Shown here: piece by piece, positions 35,613-46,711 of the stretch | Layout of the letters: every line of letters begins with the position of its first letter | Position numbering within the stretch: the stretch's first letter is position 1 | From: an uncultured Bacteroidales bacterium | Lineage (GTDB): Bacteria > Bacteroidota > Bacteroidia > Bacteroidales > F082 | NCBI GenBank assembly: GCA_946184615.1 | Contig: CAMHFN010000003.1 | Span: 1-64,000 of the forward strand | DNA: 64,000 nucleotides | Direction of reading: 5' to 3' | Program-made: the position numbers and the translations under genes | The notes under the pieces: generated by a model | Databases searched by the model: none | Seen by the model: only the letters and a program-made list of their open reading frames with translations | Told to the model about the DNA's origin: nothing

Positions 35613-38600
35613 TTATTTTGATTTATCTGGGAACGCAGGAATGGCGGGGATCTCAGGATAATCTTTCAATTGTTTCAGGATGACTTCGATGGCTTTGTTC
35701 AGTTGGTCGTCGATGCCTTCGAACTCATGGGCTGGATCATTGTCGATGACGATGTCAGGATCGACGCCATAACCTTCGATGACCCAATTGCCGTTTTCGT
35801 CGAAAGGAGCGAATTCGGGACGGGTCAGTGTGCCTCCGTCAATGAAGGGCAAACTACCACGGATTCCTACCACACCGCCCCAGGAACGGGTGCCAATGGT
35901 AGTTCCGATTTGGTGTTTCTTGAACTGATAGGGGAAGAGGTCGCCATCGGATGCTGAATATTTGTTGAATAACAGCACTTTCGGTCCAAGGACCATTTTG
36001 GTGGGCTTGGTCTCAGGCTCGCAGTTGCGCATCATATCGTACATGGAGAGCTCACGGCGCAGACGTTCGATGATCATCGGGCTGACATTGCCGCCACCAT
36101 TGCCACGATCGTCAATGATCAAGGCCTTTTTGTCAAGTTGGGGATAGAAATATTTGGCGAACTCGTTCAGGCCGTCCACACCCATGTCGGGGATGTGGAT
36201 GTAACCCACTTGACCGTTGGTGGCCTTGTTCACCTTCTCGATGTTGTCCTGCACCATATTGTAGTAATACAGACCGTTTTCATCGGCAATGGGCTTGACC
36301 ACCACATCGTGGCTGCCACTTTCGGAGGCCCTACTGTTGACCGTGAGTAGCACTGGCGTATTGGCCTTGCCGACCAGGGCTTTGAACATATCTTTCATGT
36401 CTTTGGTGCTTTGTCCGTCAATGGCTATGATGTAGTCGCCTTCATTTACGTTAATGCCCACTTCGGTAAGTGGGGAGCGTGTCTTTTCGTTCCAGTTCTC
36501 GCCTTTGAGGATCTTGTCGATCTGGAAGTATCCCGACTTGTCGCGGTGGATTTGTGCGCCAAGCAGTCCGAGCGGGATGCGCTCTGGCTTGATGCGGTCG
36601 CCATCACCGACATAGGCATGTCCGATGTTGATCTCACCAATCATTTCGCCGATGAGGTAAGTGAGGTCATAACGGTCAGCGCAGTAGGGGACGAGTTTTC
36701 CATATTTCTCTTTCATGGCCAGCCAATCCACGCCATGCATGTTAGGGGCATAGAAGAAGTCGCGTTCTTGCCTCCATGCCTCATTGAGAATCTGAGTCCA
36801 TTCCTCCTTGAGATTGACCCATTTCTTCATCTGGCTGAGGTTGAGGCTGCCATCGTCTTTGGGCGTACTGCCAGGACCTTCTTTCCCGCCACCCGGCATG
36901 GGGCCTTTGGGGGCATTGATGATTTTATAGCTGCCGCGTTCGCGTACGAGCATTTTGCTGCCGTCGGCAGTGAGTTGATAGCCCATGTTGCCACCGATGT
37001 TGGTGCATTTCTTGGTCTTGGCGTCAAAAAAGCCCAAACCACCACCATTTTTGCCACCAGCGACGTAATACAGACCGTCCATGACTCCAGTCAGATGACG
37101 GTAGCTGCCAGCGTTGGTGGGCAACACAACGATACGATGAGTGATGCCCTCAAAGTCGATCTTCACCGTTCGGGGAGCTTCTTTCTTGGGTTGGTCGGGA
37201 CCTGGCCTTTCTCCTTTACCCTTCTTTCCTTCTTTTTTGGACTCGTCTTTGGGACCTTCAGGCTTTTCACCTTCCACTTTTACCTCGTCGTTTTCCGTAA
37301 GGAAGGGCGATGGGGTGTCTTTTTGAAGGGTGACCAGGTAGATGCGTGTCATGTCCGTATAGACATGGTTCCACTCGGTCCAGCTATACGTGGGTCGGAA
37401 ATCGCGTTCGGAGGTGAAATACAGGTATTTGCCGTTCTTGTCGAAGGTGGGGCTTGAAGCATTGAACAATTCTTCGGTAACCACTTCGTCTTTGCCTGAA
37501 GCGATGTCGTAAACATGGATTTGGCTCACGCCAAAGGTGCTGGGCATGGTGTAGGCGATCCAACGGCTGTCGGCCGACCAAGCGTAGTCGTCCATTTCAC
37601 CCGTTTTGTTTTCAGCTACTATAGTCACTTTCTTGCTGCTGATGTCCACCATGTTGAGACGGTTTTTCTTGTCGCACCAGGTGATGTATTTGCTATCGGG
37701 TGACCAGGTCGGATCCCATTTGTACGTGTCGGCATCCTTGGTGAGTTGGATAGCCTCTTCTTTGCCGTCCTGGGCTTGGATGTAGATTTCGTCTTCTCCT
37801 GTCCGGTCGCTGATGTAGGCGATGTACTTGCCATCAGGCGACCAAGCCACATCGCGGTCGTGGACACCGTCGCTCCATGTGAGGTTCCGGGTGATGCCCG
37901 ACTTGGCGGGTACGGTCCACACATCGCCACGGGCACCAAAGGCTACACGCTTTCCATCGGGAGCGATGGAGCTGGAGTTGATGTATTTGCTGCAATCCAC
38001 ATATTTGTTCCGGGTGGAGTTGCCATCGTCAAGGATTTGCACTGGGATGGGGTAGACTTTGCCGTCCTTCAGGTTATAGCGAAACAGCTCGCCCCCGTTT
38101 TCATAAACGATATCGTTGTCACCCAACGAGGGATACTTGATGTCATAATAAGTATAGTCGGTCACTTTAGTGGTCCGTTTGGTTTTGAGGTCATACACAA
38201 AGAGGTTCATCGTACGGTCGCGATCACTGCAGAAATAGACCTTGTCACCGACCCACATGGGGAAGATGTCTTGAGCGTCATTGTTGGTGATGTTCTCAAT
38301 CTTTTTGCTCTTGAAGTCGTAGATCCAAACGTCATCGGCCATGCCCCCTTTATAATACTTCCAAGTGCGGAACTCACGCATCACACGGTTGTATGCGATC
38401 CTCTTACCGTCGGGAGAATAGGATATCCAGCCACCTTCGGGCAAAGGGAGTTGCTCTGCGATGCCCCCTTCGATGTTAGCGAGGAAGAGCTGCCCCACAA
38501 AGTCGTCCCAACTTTGTTTGCGGGAACGGAACACGATGTTTTCGTTGTCGCGCCAGGCCATCACCATGTTGTTGGGTCCCATACGGTCGCTCACATCATC

Positions 38601-38933
38601 GCGGCTGAGGGTAGCAGTATAGGTGAGTCGGGTAGGGGTGCCGCATTCGGGGTAAGGCATGACATAAACTTCGGTGTTGCCATCGTATTGTCCGGTGAAT
38701 GCCAGATGCTTCCCGTCGGGGGAGAAGCGAGCGAACATTTCGTAGCCGTCCATGTCATGGGTCAGTTTGTGGGCCACACCGCCTTGGATGCTGACTTTGT
38801 AAAGGTCGCCGCCGTGGGTGAAAACCACGTCGTTTCCGTGGATGGTGGGGAAACGGAGCATTTTGGCTTCCTGCTGGGCGGTTGCAACGAGGCCAAAGCA
38901 CAGAAAAAGGGTGAAGGTGAGTAGTTTTTTCAT
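35613..38933 (-). CDS. Tricorn protease homolog (S41 family, WD-like N-terminus, PDZ)
   Basis: HGGDLYKVSIQGGVAHKLTHD; ALIIDDRGNGGG; GIRGSLPFIDGGTLTRPEFA. Confidence 0.93.
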   Translation of the reverse strand: MKKLLTFTLFLCFGLVATAQQEAKMLRFPTIHGNDVVFTHGGDLYKVSIQGGVAHKLTHDMDGYEMFARFSPDGKHLAFTGQYDGNTEVYVMPYPECGTPTRLTYTATLSRDDVSDRMGPNNMVMAWRDNENIVFRSRKQSWDDFVGQLFLANIEGGIAEQLPLPEGGWISYSPDGKRIAYNRVMREFRTWKYYKGGMADDVWIYDFKSKKIENITNNDAQDIFPMWVGDKVYFCSDRDRTMNLFVYDLKTKRTTKVTDYTYYDIKYPSLGDNDIVYENGGELFRYNLKDGKVYPIPVQILDDGNSTRNKYVDCSKYINSSSIAPDGKRVAFGARGDVWTVPAKSGITRNLTWSDGVHDRDVAWSPDGKYIAYISDRTGEDEIYIQAQDGKEEAIQLTKDADTYKWDPTWSPDSKYITWCDKKNRLNMVDISSKKVTIVAENKTGEMDDYAWSADSRWIAYTMPSTFGVSQIHVYDIASGKDEVVTEELFNASSPTFDKNGKYLYFTSERDFRPTYSWTEWNHVYTDMTRIYLVTLQKDTPSPFLTENDEVKVEGEKPEGPKDESKKEGKKGKGERPGPDQPKKEAPRTVKIDFEGITHRIVVLPTNAGSYRHLTGVMDGLYYVAGGKNGGGLGFFDAKTKKCTNIGGNMGYQLTADGSKMLVRERGSYKIINAPKGPMPGGGKEGPGSTPKDDGSLNLSQMKKWVNLKEEWTQILNEAWRQERDFFYAPNMHGVDWLAMKEKYGKLVPYCADRYDLTYLIGEMIGEINIGHAYVGDGDRIKPERIPLGLLGAQIHRDKSGYFQIDKILKGENWNEKTRSPLTEVGINVNEGDYIIAIDGQSTKDMKDMFKALVGKANTPVLLTVNSRASESGSHDVVVKPIADENGLYYYNMVQDNIEKVNKATNGQVGYIHIPDMGVDGLNEFAKYFYPQLDKKALIIDDRGNGGGNVSPMIIERLRRELSMYDMMRNCEPETKPTKMVLGPKVLLFNKYSASDGDLFPYQFKKHQIGTTIGTRSWGGVVGIRGSLPFIDGGTLTRPEFAPFDENGNWVIEGYGVDPDIVIDNDPAHEFEGIDDQLNKAIEVILKQLKDYPEIPAIPAFPDKSK

Positions 38934-38944
38934 GGTATTGTTTT

Positions 38945-41900
38945 TTAGTTGAAATGGATTGTCATTTGGTAGTCGGGTTGGCCCACAGGGACCACCTTTA
39001 CCGTATCGCCAAGGTACACCAGATAAGCCTCAATGGGTTTCGACACCATTTTTTTCAGCACCTCCCGATAATGGCCTAACTGACGGTGATGTTCGGCTTC
39101 GGGTTTCCCGGTCTTATAGTCCAATAGGAAGATCTTATCAGGCAGCTCGGCATAGCGGTCGGGACGTAAAATGTCACCGTTGGACAGTAAGATTTCACAT
39201 TCGTTTTTAACTTTAGCTAAAGAGGAGAAAGCCTCACGGATTACGGGAAGAGAGGCCATTTGAAGGAATTGTTCCTTGAGCATGTTGGCTGTCGCTGAGT
39301 CGATAATTCCAGCGTCAAGGTGGGGCTTCAAGGCACGGTCGAAGTCATCGGCGTGCTGTACCTCCGAAAGGGTTTGGTGGATAAAAGTGCCCCATTCCAT
39401 CGGATTCATTTTGTCGTCGGGATGGGCCCAAAACATACTGGGGTTGGAGTCGATGCTGATCTTGTTGAACCACTCGCTGGCCGATGATTCGTGCAAGAAC
39501 TCGTTGACCTCCTTTTCCGCTTTTTTCTTCAATGCCACTTTACGGGTATTTGGATCACCATAAGAGGCGGGATGGTCTTGCAGAAAGGCATTGAGAGGGC
39601 TCCTCTCAAGCTTTTTTTCTTTGTACGAAAGGATATGAAGCCGTTGCTCGGCACGTGTGAATGCCACATAATCCAGATTTAGGTTGTCGAGCCTAACTTT
39701 GTCATGCTCTTTTTCAGCAAGACGCAGGGTTTGGTTGGACCATGTGGCGCTATCTTTGGTGATGGAGAACTTCACTTTCTCGATATTTGGAATGGGGTCG
39801 AAGCCTAACTCTTGGGGAGTAGTCCATAGGGTGGCGGTCTTGCTGTCGTCGATATTGTCGTTGACAAAAGGACAGATGACCACACTGAATTCCAACCCTT
39901 TCGACTTGTGGATGGTCATGATATTAACGGCTTCGGCCTTACCACAGACGACGGCAAGACTATCTTTCTTGTTGTCCCAGTATTCCAGAAAATCTTTGAT
40001 GCTGGCTTCGTTGACCGACTGCCATTTGTAAACGGCTTCAAGAAGGTAGTTGAGGAAGGAATCGCCCACCATGTTGAAGCCAAAGACCCTTATGATGGCA
40101 GCGCAAAGGTCGTAAAGGCTGTAGGATCGGGAAAGCAATTGCTTGAAAAGGTGGGGCTCCAACCCCAGCGTCTCTTCCATGCTGACGGTGCCTTTTGCAA
40201 TTGGGTCGGCTTGCTTGAAAAAGCCATCCACCACGCCTCCGAAGTGGCTCTGATGTGCTGCATTCCAATAGTACAGCATCGTGGCGACTACGGCAGGATT
40301 ATCGCTGCGAATCAAGTAATCCAGTGCGCTGATGACAAGCTGTACTTTGTTGGAGGTTTTTAACAAAATGGATTCGGCTGAGACGACGTCGATACCGTTT
40401 GCGTTCAGATACCCGGCAATCAACGAACCAGTCTTGTTTTTACGAACCAATAGGGTGATGTCACTCTTTGCAAACCCTTTATCAAGTGCATCCTCGATGA
40501 GTTCCTTGATGCGACTAAGCATTACGTCGTCGCTTTCGTCAGGATCGAACAATTCCACTTGGACAAATCCTTTGTCCTTGTAATGGTGTAACTGTTTGAT
40601 AGATACTTCTTTGTGAAATTGTTCGTTCGTTTCAACATAGACCTTTCGGTTTTCGTCCGACAGGAAACTGGAGCTAAACTCAAAAAAGTCATTGTTGAAG
40701 TCGATAACATTTTCCAATGAGCGATAATTGGTCTTTAAATTATTGAAATTCAAATTGTTGACTAAATTTTGCTCAAAAAGATCAAAGGAGGTTCCTTGGG
40801 GCTTTTCGTAAATCAAGGGGAGGCTGGCAATTTGTCCTACTTCACCGTTACGCCAACGGTAGATGGACTGTTTGCCGTCGCCGACGACCATGCTCATTTG
40901 GTTGTTGGCCAAGGTGTTGTCGATCAAGGGAAGCAGGTTTTGCCATTGCAGTATTGAGGTGTCCTGAAATTCATCGATGAAAACATGTTTGAATTGTTCG
41001 CCGAGCCGTTCGTAAATGAAAGGCACGGAGAAGTCGCCCATCACCTCGTTGATTCGCTTGTTGAATTCGGAAATATAAACAATCTGTTCTTCACCGATAT
41101 AGGCTTCTAGTTCGCTTTTGAGTTTCGAGCGTAACACATAGAGGCTGAGCTGTTTGAGTTGGCTTTTGTAGAACAGATAGGAACCGATATGTTCATGGTA
41201 GTGCAGGGCGAACTTGAGGAACTCGTTCTCGAATTCATGGCACAACCGCTCAAAATCAGAAGTGCGTTGCTTTTGAAAACCATTGGAATACCAATTGGCG
41301 TCACCGTTCATGATCTTTTTGAGGCTGTCACCGATAGTGCTGTATTCTTTTTTCTTGAGTTTCTTGAAAAAACTCAGGCAAGCGCTTCTTGATTTTCCAT
41401 TGAAGTCGTCGTTGCCCAGATTATTCTTAGCCAAAAACCCGTCAAAGCCTTTGACAAACTGTTGGCATTGGGATTCAAATGAATGGATTTTTCCTTGTAA
41501 GAATTCGCGTGTTTCTTTGTAGTTCTCCTCAGTCTCAAACAGATTCTGTTCGTTTTTCACGAAAGCACCTTCGGAAAAAAGCTCTTTGACAAAGTCGTAG
41601 ATGTTGTTGGCCACCTTGGGGCTTTTCTCACTGTCGAATTTTAGTTCGCTATAGTCTTCGACTACCGTTGTCAAGTAGGGGTCAACGACTCCAATTCTCT
41701 CTCCAATGCGTTCCGTGATGGCATCGGCCACCTCGTCCTTGTCGATGCTGACGTTGAATTGCGAGGGCAGTTTTAGGTCTTTCGCAAACGATCGAGCCAG
41801 TTTTTGCACAAAGGCATCAATGGTACATACGCAAAAATCGCTATAATTATGTATGATATTTGTAAATAATTCTTTAGCGTTTTCTTTGAGCTGGTTGCGG

Positions 41901-42178
41901 TCGATGCCCAGGATCCCCAGGAGGTCCTTTTCCATGCCTTTGGCCTCCTCGCTGGAGTTGCTGTTGATGATGTCGAGCAGCTGGTTGGTGATTTTTTCTT
42001 TCATCTCGTTAGCTGCCTTGTTGGTGAAGGTGATGGCGAGAATCTGCCTGTATTTATAGGTGGAGGCTTTACTTCCCAAGCATAGTGTGAGATATTCTTT
42101 TACGATGGTGTAGGTCTTGCCCGATCCTGCGGAGGCCTGATACACTTTAAAGGATTTATTTGTTGGTGCCATCGTCAT
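38945..42178 (-). CDS. UvrD/AddA-type helicase-nuclease
   Basis: VYQASAGSGKTYTIVKEYL; ILAITFTNKAANEMKEKI; VVGDGKQSIYRWRNG; C-terminal LLDYKTGKPE. Confidence 0.9.
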   Translation of the reverse strand: MTMAPTNKSFKVYQASAGSGKTYTIVKEYLTLCLGSKASTYKYRQILAITFTNKAANEMKEKITNQLLDIINSNSSEEAKGMEKDLLGILGIDRNQLKENAKELFTNIIHNYSDFCVCTIDAFVQKLARSFAKDLKLPSQFNVSIDKDEVADAITERIGERIGVVDPYLTTVVEDYSELKFDSEKSPKVANNIYDFVKELFSEGAFVKNEQNLFETEENYKETREFLQGKIHSFESQCQQFVKGFDGFLAKNNLGNDDFNGKSRSACLSFFKKLKKKEYSTIGDSLKKIMNGDANWYSNGFQKQRTSDFERLCHEFENEFLKFALHYHEHIGSYLFYKSQLKQLSLYVLRSKLKSELEAYIGEEQIVYISEFNKRINEVMGDFSVPFIYERLGEQFKHVFIDEFQDTSILQWQNLLPLIDNTLANNQMSMVVGDGKQSIYRWRNGEVGQIASLPLIYEKPQGTSFDLFEQNLVNNLNFNNLKTNYRSLENVIDFNNDFFEFSSSFLSDENRKVYVETNEQFHKEVSIKQLHHYKDKGFVQVELFDPDESDDVMLSRIKELIEDALDKGFAKSDITLLVRKNKTGSLIAGYLNANGIDVVSAESILLKTSNKVQLVISALDYLIRSDNPAVVATMLYYWNAAHQSHFGGVVDGFFKQADPIAKGTVSMEETLGLEPHLFKQLLSRSYSLYDLCAAIIRVFGFNMVGDSFLNYLLEAVYKWQSVNEASIKDFLEYWDNKKDSLAVVCGKAEAVNIMTIHKSKGLEFSVVICPFVNDNIDDSKTATLWTTPQELGFDPIPNIEKVKFSITKDSATWSNQTLRLAEKEHDKVRLDNLNLDYVAFTRAEQRLHILSYKEKKLERSPLNAFLQDHPASYGDPNTRKVALKKKAEKEVNEFLHESSASEWFNKISIDSNPSMFWAHPDDKMNPMEWGTFIHQTLSEVQHADDFDRALKPHLDAGIIDSATANMLKEQFLQMASLPVIREAFSSLAKVKNECEILLSNGDILRPDRYAELPDKIFLLDYKTGKPEAEHHRQLGHYREVLKKMVSKPIEAYLVYLGDTVKVVPVGQPDYQMTIHFN

Positions 42179-45100
42179 CTTTCTTTGGGCTTGTTGGTCT
42201 ATCGGGGCGGTCGATCATAGGTCTGTTAGGCAGGTTCAAAGTATTGGTGCGTTTTCTGAAGAGGTCTCTGAAGGTATCGAAGTTTTTGCTGTAGGTAAGA
42301 CCGATGCCTTGGGTATAAGGAGCCATCTTATAGTAGGTGTACTGGTAATACGTGGTGTTATAGTTCGATCGGTTGAAGACTTGTCCACTCCATCGTCCGT
42401 CCTTGGTGATTTTATAGTTGATGTTAAAGTCGCCCACGATATTGGTTGAGTTGGAGGCGTAAGTAGAGGTGGGGATGATGACACCGAAGTTGGTTTCAAT
42501 GGTAAGACGGTCGTTGAACAATTGTTTTTTCATGGCGACGGTCATCTCTTCATTGCTCATTTCAGATCCGGGTTTATAGTTGACATTGATGTCGATGTCA
42601 TTGGTGAATTGTGAGATGATGTCGTTCAATTGGTTGCTGATAAACCCCGTGTATTCGCTGCTTTCTCCACCATAGTTGAAAGAATTGAACAGCATAAGGT
42701 ATACGGTTTGTAGCAGGACTTCGGACTGGTTGGTGGTGTCGATAACATTAAACACCGCCATTTGCATGTCTTCGTTGGCTTTGGGCAATCTCAATCCAAA
42801 GGTAATGTCGGGGTTAAGCAGTTTGTTTTTCAGGCGCACCAGACAGTCCACGTTGACGTTGTTGGAACTCATGCTGGTAGAGTCGATAAGTCCCAGTGAG
42901 CTAAGGGCGGCTTTGGTTTGGTAGACACCGGTGGCGTTGATGGTGCCGTTGACGGGATCGCCTGTCCATGAGATACTGCTGCCGGGTTCAAGGGTAAAAT
43001 TCTTTTTGAACATCTCTTGGATGTTGAGGGCCAGCGAGCCAGAATGGATGACATAATCGCCGATGAGTGACATGCTGCTGTTGGAAGGTAAGCCCAGTTT
43101 AATGCCGCCTTCGCCACGGGCCTCCATTGTGCCGAGGTTGTTGGGGAGGTTGATCTTTACCTGGGCATCGTTGTTGACGTTGATGTCGAGACTGATGTTC
43201 AGGTTGGAAGATCTTTTTTTCCGTTGTCCCTGGCTGGTTTGTTCTTCTTCGTCTTCGGTGACTTTTGCGTTGTGGTCGACGAAAGTGATGAACTCATGCT
43301 TTTTGACCCCTGATTTACCGCCGAGGGGGATGGTTATGGAGGTGCCTTTCTTTGTCAACGCCTTGATGTCAAGGCTGAGATTGTCAGTGGGACCTTGGAT
43401 TTTCACTAAACCGTTGGCAATGGCGGTGCCATAGAACGACGGGCTGAGTTCGGGGGTGGTGGCTAGGGCCAGGAATTCTCTTGGGTATAGCTTGATGTCG
43501 AGAACGAAATCCTTCAGATGGTGGTGCATAATGCTTCCGCTCACCAAAGCGGAGTTGCCCAACGTGTCGGTAAGGGAGAAGTTGTTCAGGTTGATAAGTC
43601 CATCGTTGAGGGTGATGGTCGGGCTGAAAGTGTAATAGGTATTCAGAAAATTGACTTTGCAGCCGCCATCGTGGACACTTAGCGAGCCAGTGATGTCAGG
43701 TTGGTTGAGTGATCCTTTGATGTCGACGTTCCCGGTGCATAAACCTTGAAGTCGCTGCACGGCTTTTTGGAGGAATGGTGACAAGATGCTAAGATCCAAT
43801 TCATTGGCGTTTAGTTTGAAGTCCAGATTGTCGTCTTTTTTCCCGGTGTAGAACGATCCGAGGAGGTTGACCACTTCTTTGCCATGGTCGTTTAGCCCCA
43901 AACGAAGGTCAATCGCTTTTTCCTCATTGTCCCATTCACTGAAAATGACAGCGTCACCGTAGGTGTGACCATTGACCCCTAGGTCCTTAATGCCAAGGTT
44001 GGCGAAAATGGTGGGGTCTTCATTGAGGTCGCTTACGGAGGCATCGCCTGAGATAAGTCCGTTGAGATTGATGCCGGAACTCCCCAATAGGAAGTTAAGC
44101 GTGCCGATGTTAAACTGGCTAAGTGCAACAGAAAGGGTGTCACCAGGATTTGTTGGAACGTAGCCGTCGGCAGTCAAAAGTTGCTGGTGACTCTGAAGCG
44201 TCACATTGTGGATGCGCACTTTGCCTTCGTCGATTTCAACGTAGTTGTCGGGAGGGATGTTCCAAACGGTATCGTTGAGGAGGATGTCAGCACTGGAAAT
44301 GTTAAACCGTCCACCGGTGGCTGATGGCACGAAAGAGGTGGCAATTTGGGCTTTGTTGTGATCGTCCTTGTTGATGTCGTCCCATGAAATGTTGGCTTTG
44401 ATGCTGTCGTTTCCAAGAATAATGGCAGTCTGGAATCGGTCAAGGCTGATTCGTGTAGAATCGGTGGCCGTGGAGTCGCGGAGGACGATTTGCATCATGT
44501 TGAGTCTGGTAAGAGAACGCCGTGGCGAACTCATGCTTTTACACTCGATGAAGTTGAATTTGATGTTGTTCAACCTGACGTAGTTGGAACGTAAGGTGAG
44601 GTTCAGGGAGTTCGATTTGGAGGTGAAAGTGCCACTCAACGTGGTGTTTTTCGCGATGGTGAGACTCGGCATCAGCAAGTCGGTGATAGGCTTGGGATTC
44701 CGAATCTTCATGTCTATGTAGAAGTCTTGGTTCGCAGACAAGTTGCGTTTATTGAAAGCTTCTAACTCCTCGGTCCATTGGGGAATTTCCACATAGGTGT
44801 AAACATATTGTTTGAAAGCGGTGACGAGGGTGGTGAAGTCCATCTGTCCAGCCATTTCGAAATCGAGGAAGTCGCAGTTGGCTTTGATGCGTTTTTGGAA
44901 TAAATGGTCATTGACGATGGTCGCTTTGAATTCATCCATAACGAATTCGCCTTTACTATGGGTGAAGACAACATCGTTGAGTTTCAAGGAACCCTCTGCT
45001 TTGTTGAAGTCGTTGACGTTGTTGACATCGGCGACGATGGAGGCATGCAAGCGAGCGACTTGGTCGTTTTTGACCAGGTTGAGACGATGCAGGTCGGCAT

Positions 45101-46655
45101 GTGCGATGTTGGCCTTGAAATCACCGCCAAGAGATTGGGGGTTGCTGAAATCGAACCTTCCGTTGAAGTCAAACCCCAGGTCTTCGCCATCGATGTGGAT
45201 CTTTCCGTTAAAGCACTGGTTTTTCAGACTGCCGTTGAGTTCGATTTCGTTGAGTGCAGTGCCGAGGATCTCTGCATCGTATGCCGAACCATCGATGTCG
45301 AGGTCGAAATTGCCGTTTGGAGTCTGGCGTGCAATGACATGGGCCGAAAGGTCAAGGGTGCCTACGATGTTAGGTATGTTGGCAACCGTTCCGACATTGA
45401 AACGATCTGCCCTTATGTCCCCCTCAAAAACATTGTTATGGTTTTCGTCCAACCGCCTGTCAAGAGTGACATTTACGTTGCCAATTTCCGAAGTGGCGTT
45501 GAGTGTGGTGCTGAACTTGTTGATGGAGCCGTTGAACTGACCGTTGATGGTGCCATGTCCCAATGCAGCAAGTGCTGGTGGCAAGGGGATGGTTTTGGAA
45601 GGGATGGGGAGGTAAAACCGGGTGAGATCGTTATAGTCGTAGTTGAACTTCTTGATGTTGAGCATCTGCACCTTGTCGTTCAAATTCATGGGCTGTAATG
45701 CGATGCTGCCTTCAAAACGCGTGCGCTTACCTAGGTTAAGACAAAGGTTGTCCACTTTGAAATTCTTAACGGGACCGCGCATCCATCCCTCGAAATGGAT
45801 CAAGTCCGGCATCTCGTAGAGTTTGGGTGTAAAAGGACCTAAGTCGCTGAGCATGATGTCGGTGGGATAGATTTTGGTGTCAAATTGAACCGAGTCGACA
45901 AAGCTGCTGAAGGCTTGGTATCCATCATACAGCATGTGGAGGTCGAGATGAAGGTCGCTGTGGTCAGTCTTTAATCGTAAACTGTCAAGTAAAATGCCCG
46001 ATGGCGAAACGTTGACATTAGAGGACATCTCATGCAGATTAAAACCACTGATCTCTTTGGCCGTCAAGAGGTTGATGCGAGCCATGATGCTGTCGTTAAG
46101 AATCACCAAGTCCTTCAAGTCGAGATGGATGCTATCGACTACCAAATGGGAATAATCCATTAGGTGCTGTTCCGTCTTCTCCGGTTGGTCTTTGTCTTGA
46201 TTCCATAACTGAAAGTTGAGGTTGTTCAGTTTGATATGGTCAACGTAAATCTCGGTGTTGCTATTGGGGTCTTTTTCTTTGTCGGTGGCAAAGGCATCGA
46301 TGAGAAACTGAAAATTCATGTGGTCTTCGCCTTCATAAGTGATGAGGTTGGCATGCGCTTCATTGAGTTCCACGAGACCGATGTGGATCTCTCCATGGAT
46401 GAGGTCTTCCATGATGGGGCGTACCCGGAGTTCTTCTACGTTAAGAATATCGTTTTTTTGGAGGTCTTTAACTGAAAACTGGTCGATGTGAATGGTGAAG
46501 TTGGGGGAGATGTATAGTCGTCCAATCTGTACTTCGGCACCGGTTTTTTGAGAAATGTATCCACCTGCAATTCGGATAGCAAACTTCTGAATAATAGGAT
46601 CTTGGATGGCTACAAAGATACTCATGATGAACGAAATGAACACCACGATAATCAC
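42156..46655 (-). CDS. Translocation/assembly module TamB (DUF490)
   Basis: 1499 aa AsmA/TamB-like beta-rich protein; N-terminal TM; C-terminal DUF490 reading. Confidence 0.85.
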   Translation of the reverse strand: MIIVVFISFIMSIFVAIQDPIIQKFAIRIAGGYISQKTGAEVQIGRLYISPNFTIHIDQFSVKDLQKNDILNVEELRVRPIMEDLIHGEIHIGLVELNEAHANLITYEGEDHMNFQFLIDAFATDKEKDPNSNTEIYVDHIKLNNLNFQLWNQDKDQPEKTEQHLMDYSHLVVDSIHLDLKDLVILNDSIMARINLLTAKEISGFNLHEMSSNVNVSPSGILLDSLRLKTDHSDLHLDLHMLYDGYQAFSSFVDSVQFDTKIYPTDIMLSDLGPFTPKLYEMPDLIHFEGWMRGPVKNFKVDNLCLNLGKRTRFEGSIALQPMNLNDKVQMLNIKKFNYDYNDLTRFYLPIPSKTIPLPPALAALGHGTINGQFNGSINKFSTTLNATSEIGNVNVTLDRRLDENHNNVFEGDIRADRFNVGTVANIPNIVGTLDLSAHVIARQTPNGNFDLDIDGSAYDAEILGTALNEIELNGSLKNQCFNGKIHIDGEDLGFDFNGRFDFSNPQSLGGDFKANIAHADLHRLNLVKNDQVARLHASIVADVNNVNDFNKAEGSLKLNDVVFTHSKGEFVMDEFKATIVNDHLFQKRIKANCDFLDFEMAGQMDFTTLVTAFKQYVYTYVEIPQWTEELEAFNKRNLSANQDFYIDMKIRNPKPITDLLMPSLTIAKNTTLSGTFTSKSNSLNLTLRSNYVRLNNIKFNFIECKSMSSPRRSLTRLNMMQIVLRDSTATDSTRISLDRFQTAIILGNDSIKANISWDDINKDDHNKAQIATSFVPSATGGRFNISSADILLNDTVWNIPPDNYVEIDEGKVRIHNVTLQSHQQLLTADGYVPTNPGDTLSVALSQFNIGTLNFLLGSSGINLNGLISGDASVSDLNEDPTIFANLGIKDLGVNGHTYGDAVIFSEWDNEEKAIDLRLGLNDHGKEVVNLLGSFYTGKKDDNLDFKLNANELDLSILSPFLQKAVQRLQGLCTGNVDIKGSLNQPDITGSLSVHDGGCKVNFLNTYYTFSPTITLNDGLINLNNFSLTDTLGNSALVSGSIMHHHLKDFVLDIKLYPREFLALATTPELSPSFYGTAIANGLVKIQGPTDNLSLDIKALTKKGTSITIPLGGKSGVKKHEFITFVDHNAKVTEDEEEQTSQGQRKKRSSNLNISLDINVNNDAQVKINLPNNLGTMEARGEGGIKLGLPSNSSMSLIGDYVIHSGSLALNIQEMFKKNFTLEPGSSISWTGDPVNGTINATGVYQTKAALSSLGLIDSTSMSSNNVNVDCLVRLKNKLLNPDITFGLRLPKANEDMQMAVFNVIDTTNQSEVLLQTVYLMLFNSFNYGGESSEYTGFISNQLNDIISQFTNDIDINVNYKPGSEMSNEEMTVAMKKQLFNDRLTIETNFGVIIPTSTYASNSTNIVGDFNINYKITKDGRWSGQVFNRSNYNTTYYQYTYYKMAPYTQGIGLTYSKNFDTFRDLFRKRTNTLNLPNRPMIDRPDRPTSPKKDDDGTNK

Positions 46656-46711
46656 AAGGATGCTATGGATAATCTTTTTTTTAATAATTTTGAGCCTCCA
46701 AATCTCAGTTC

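Noticed and set aside
36411-38924. Large + strand ORFs (348 aa, 392 aa)
   Set aside because: Antisense of the tricorn gene; low-plausibility composition.
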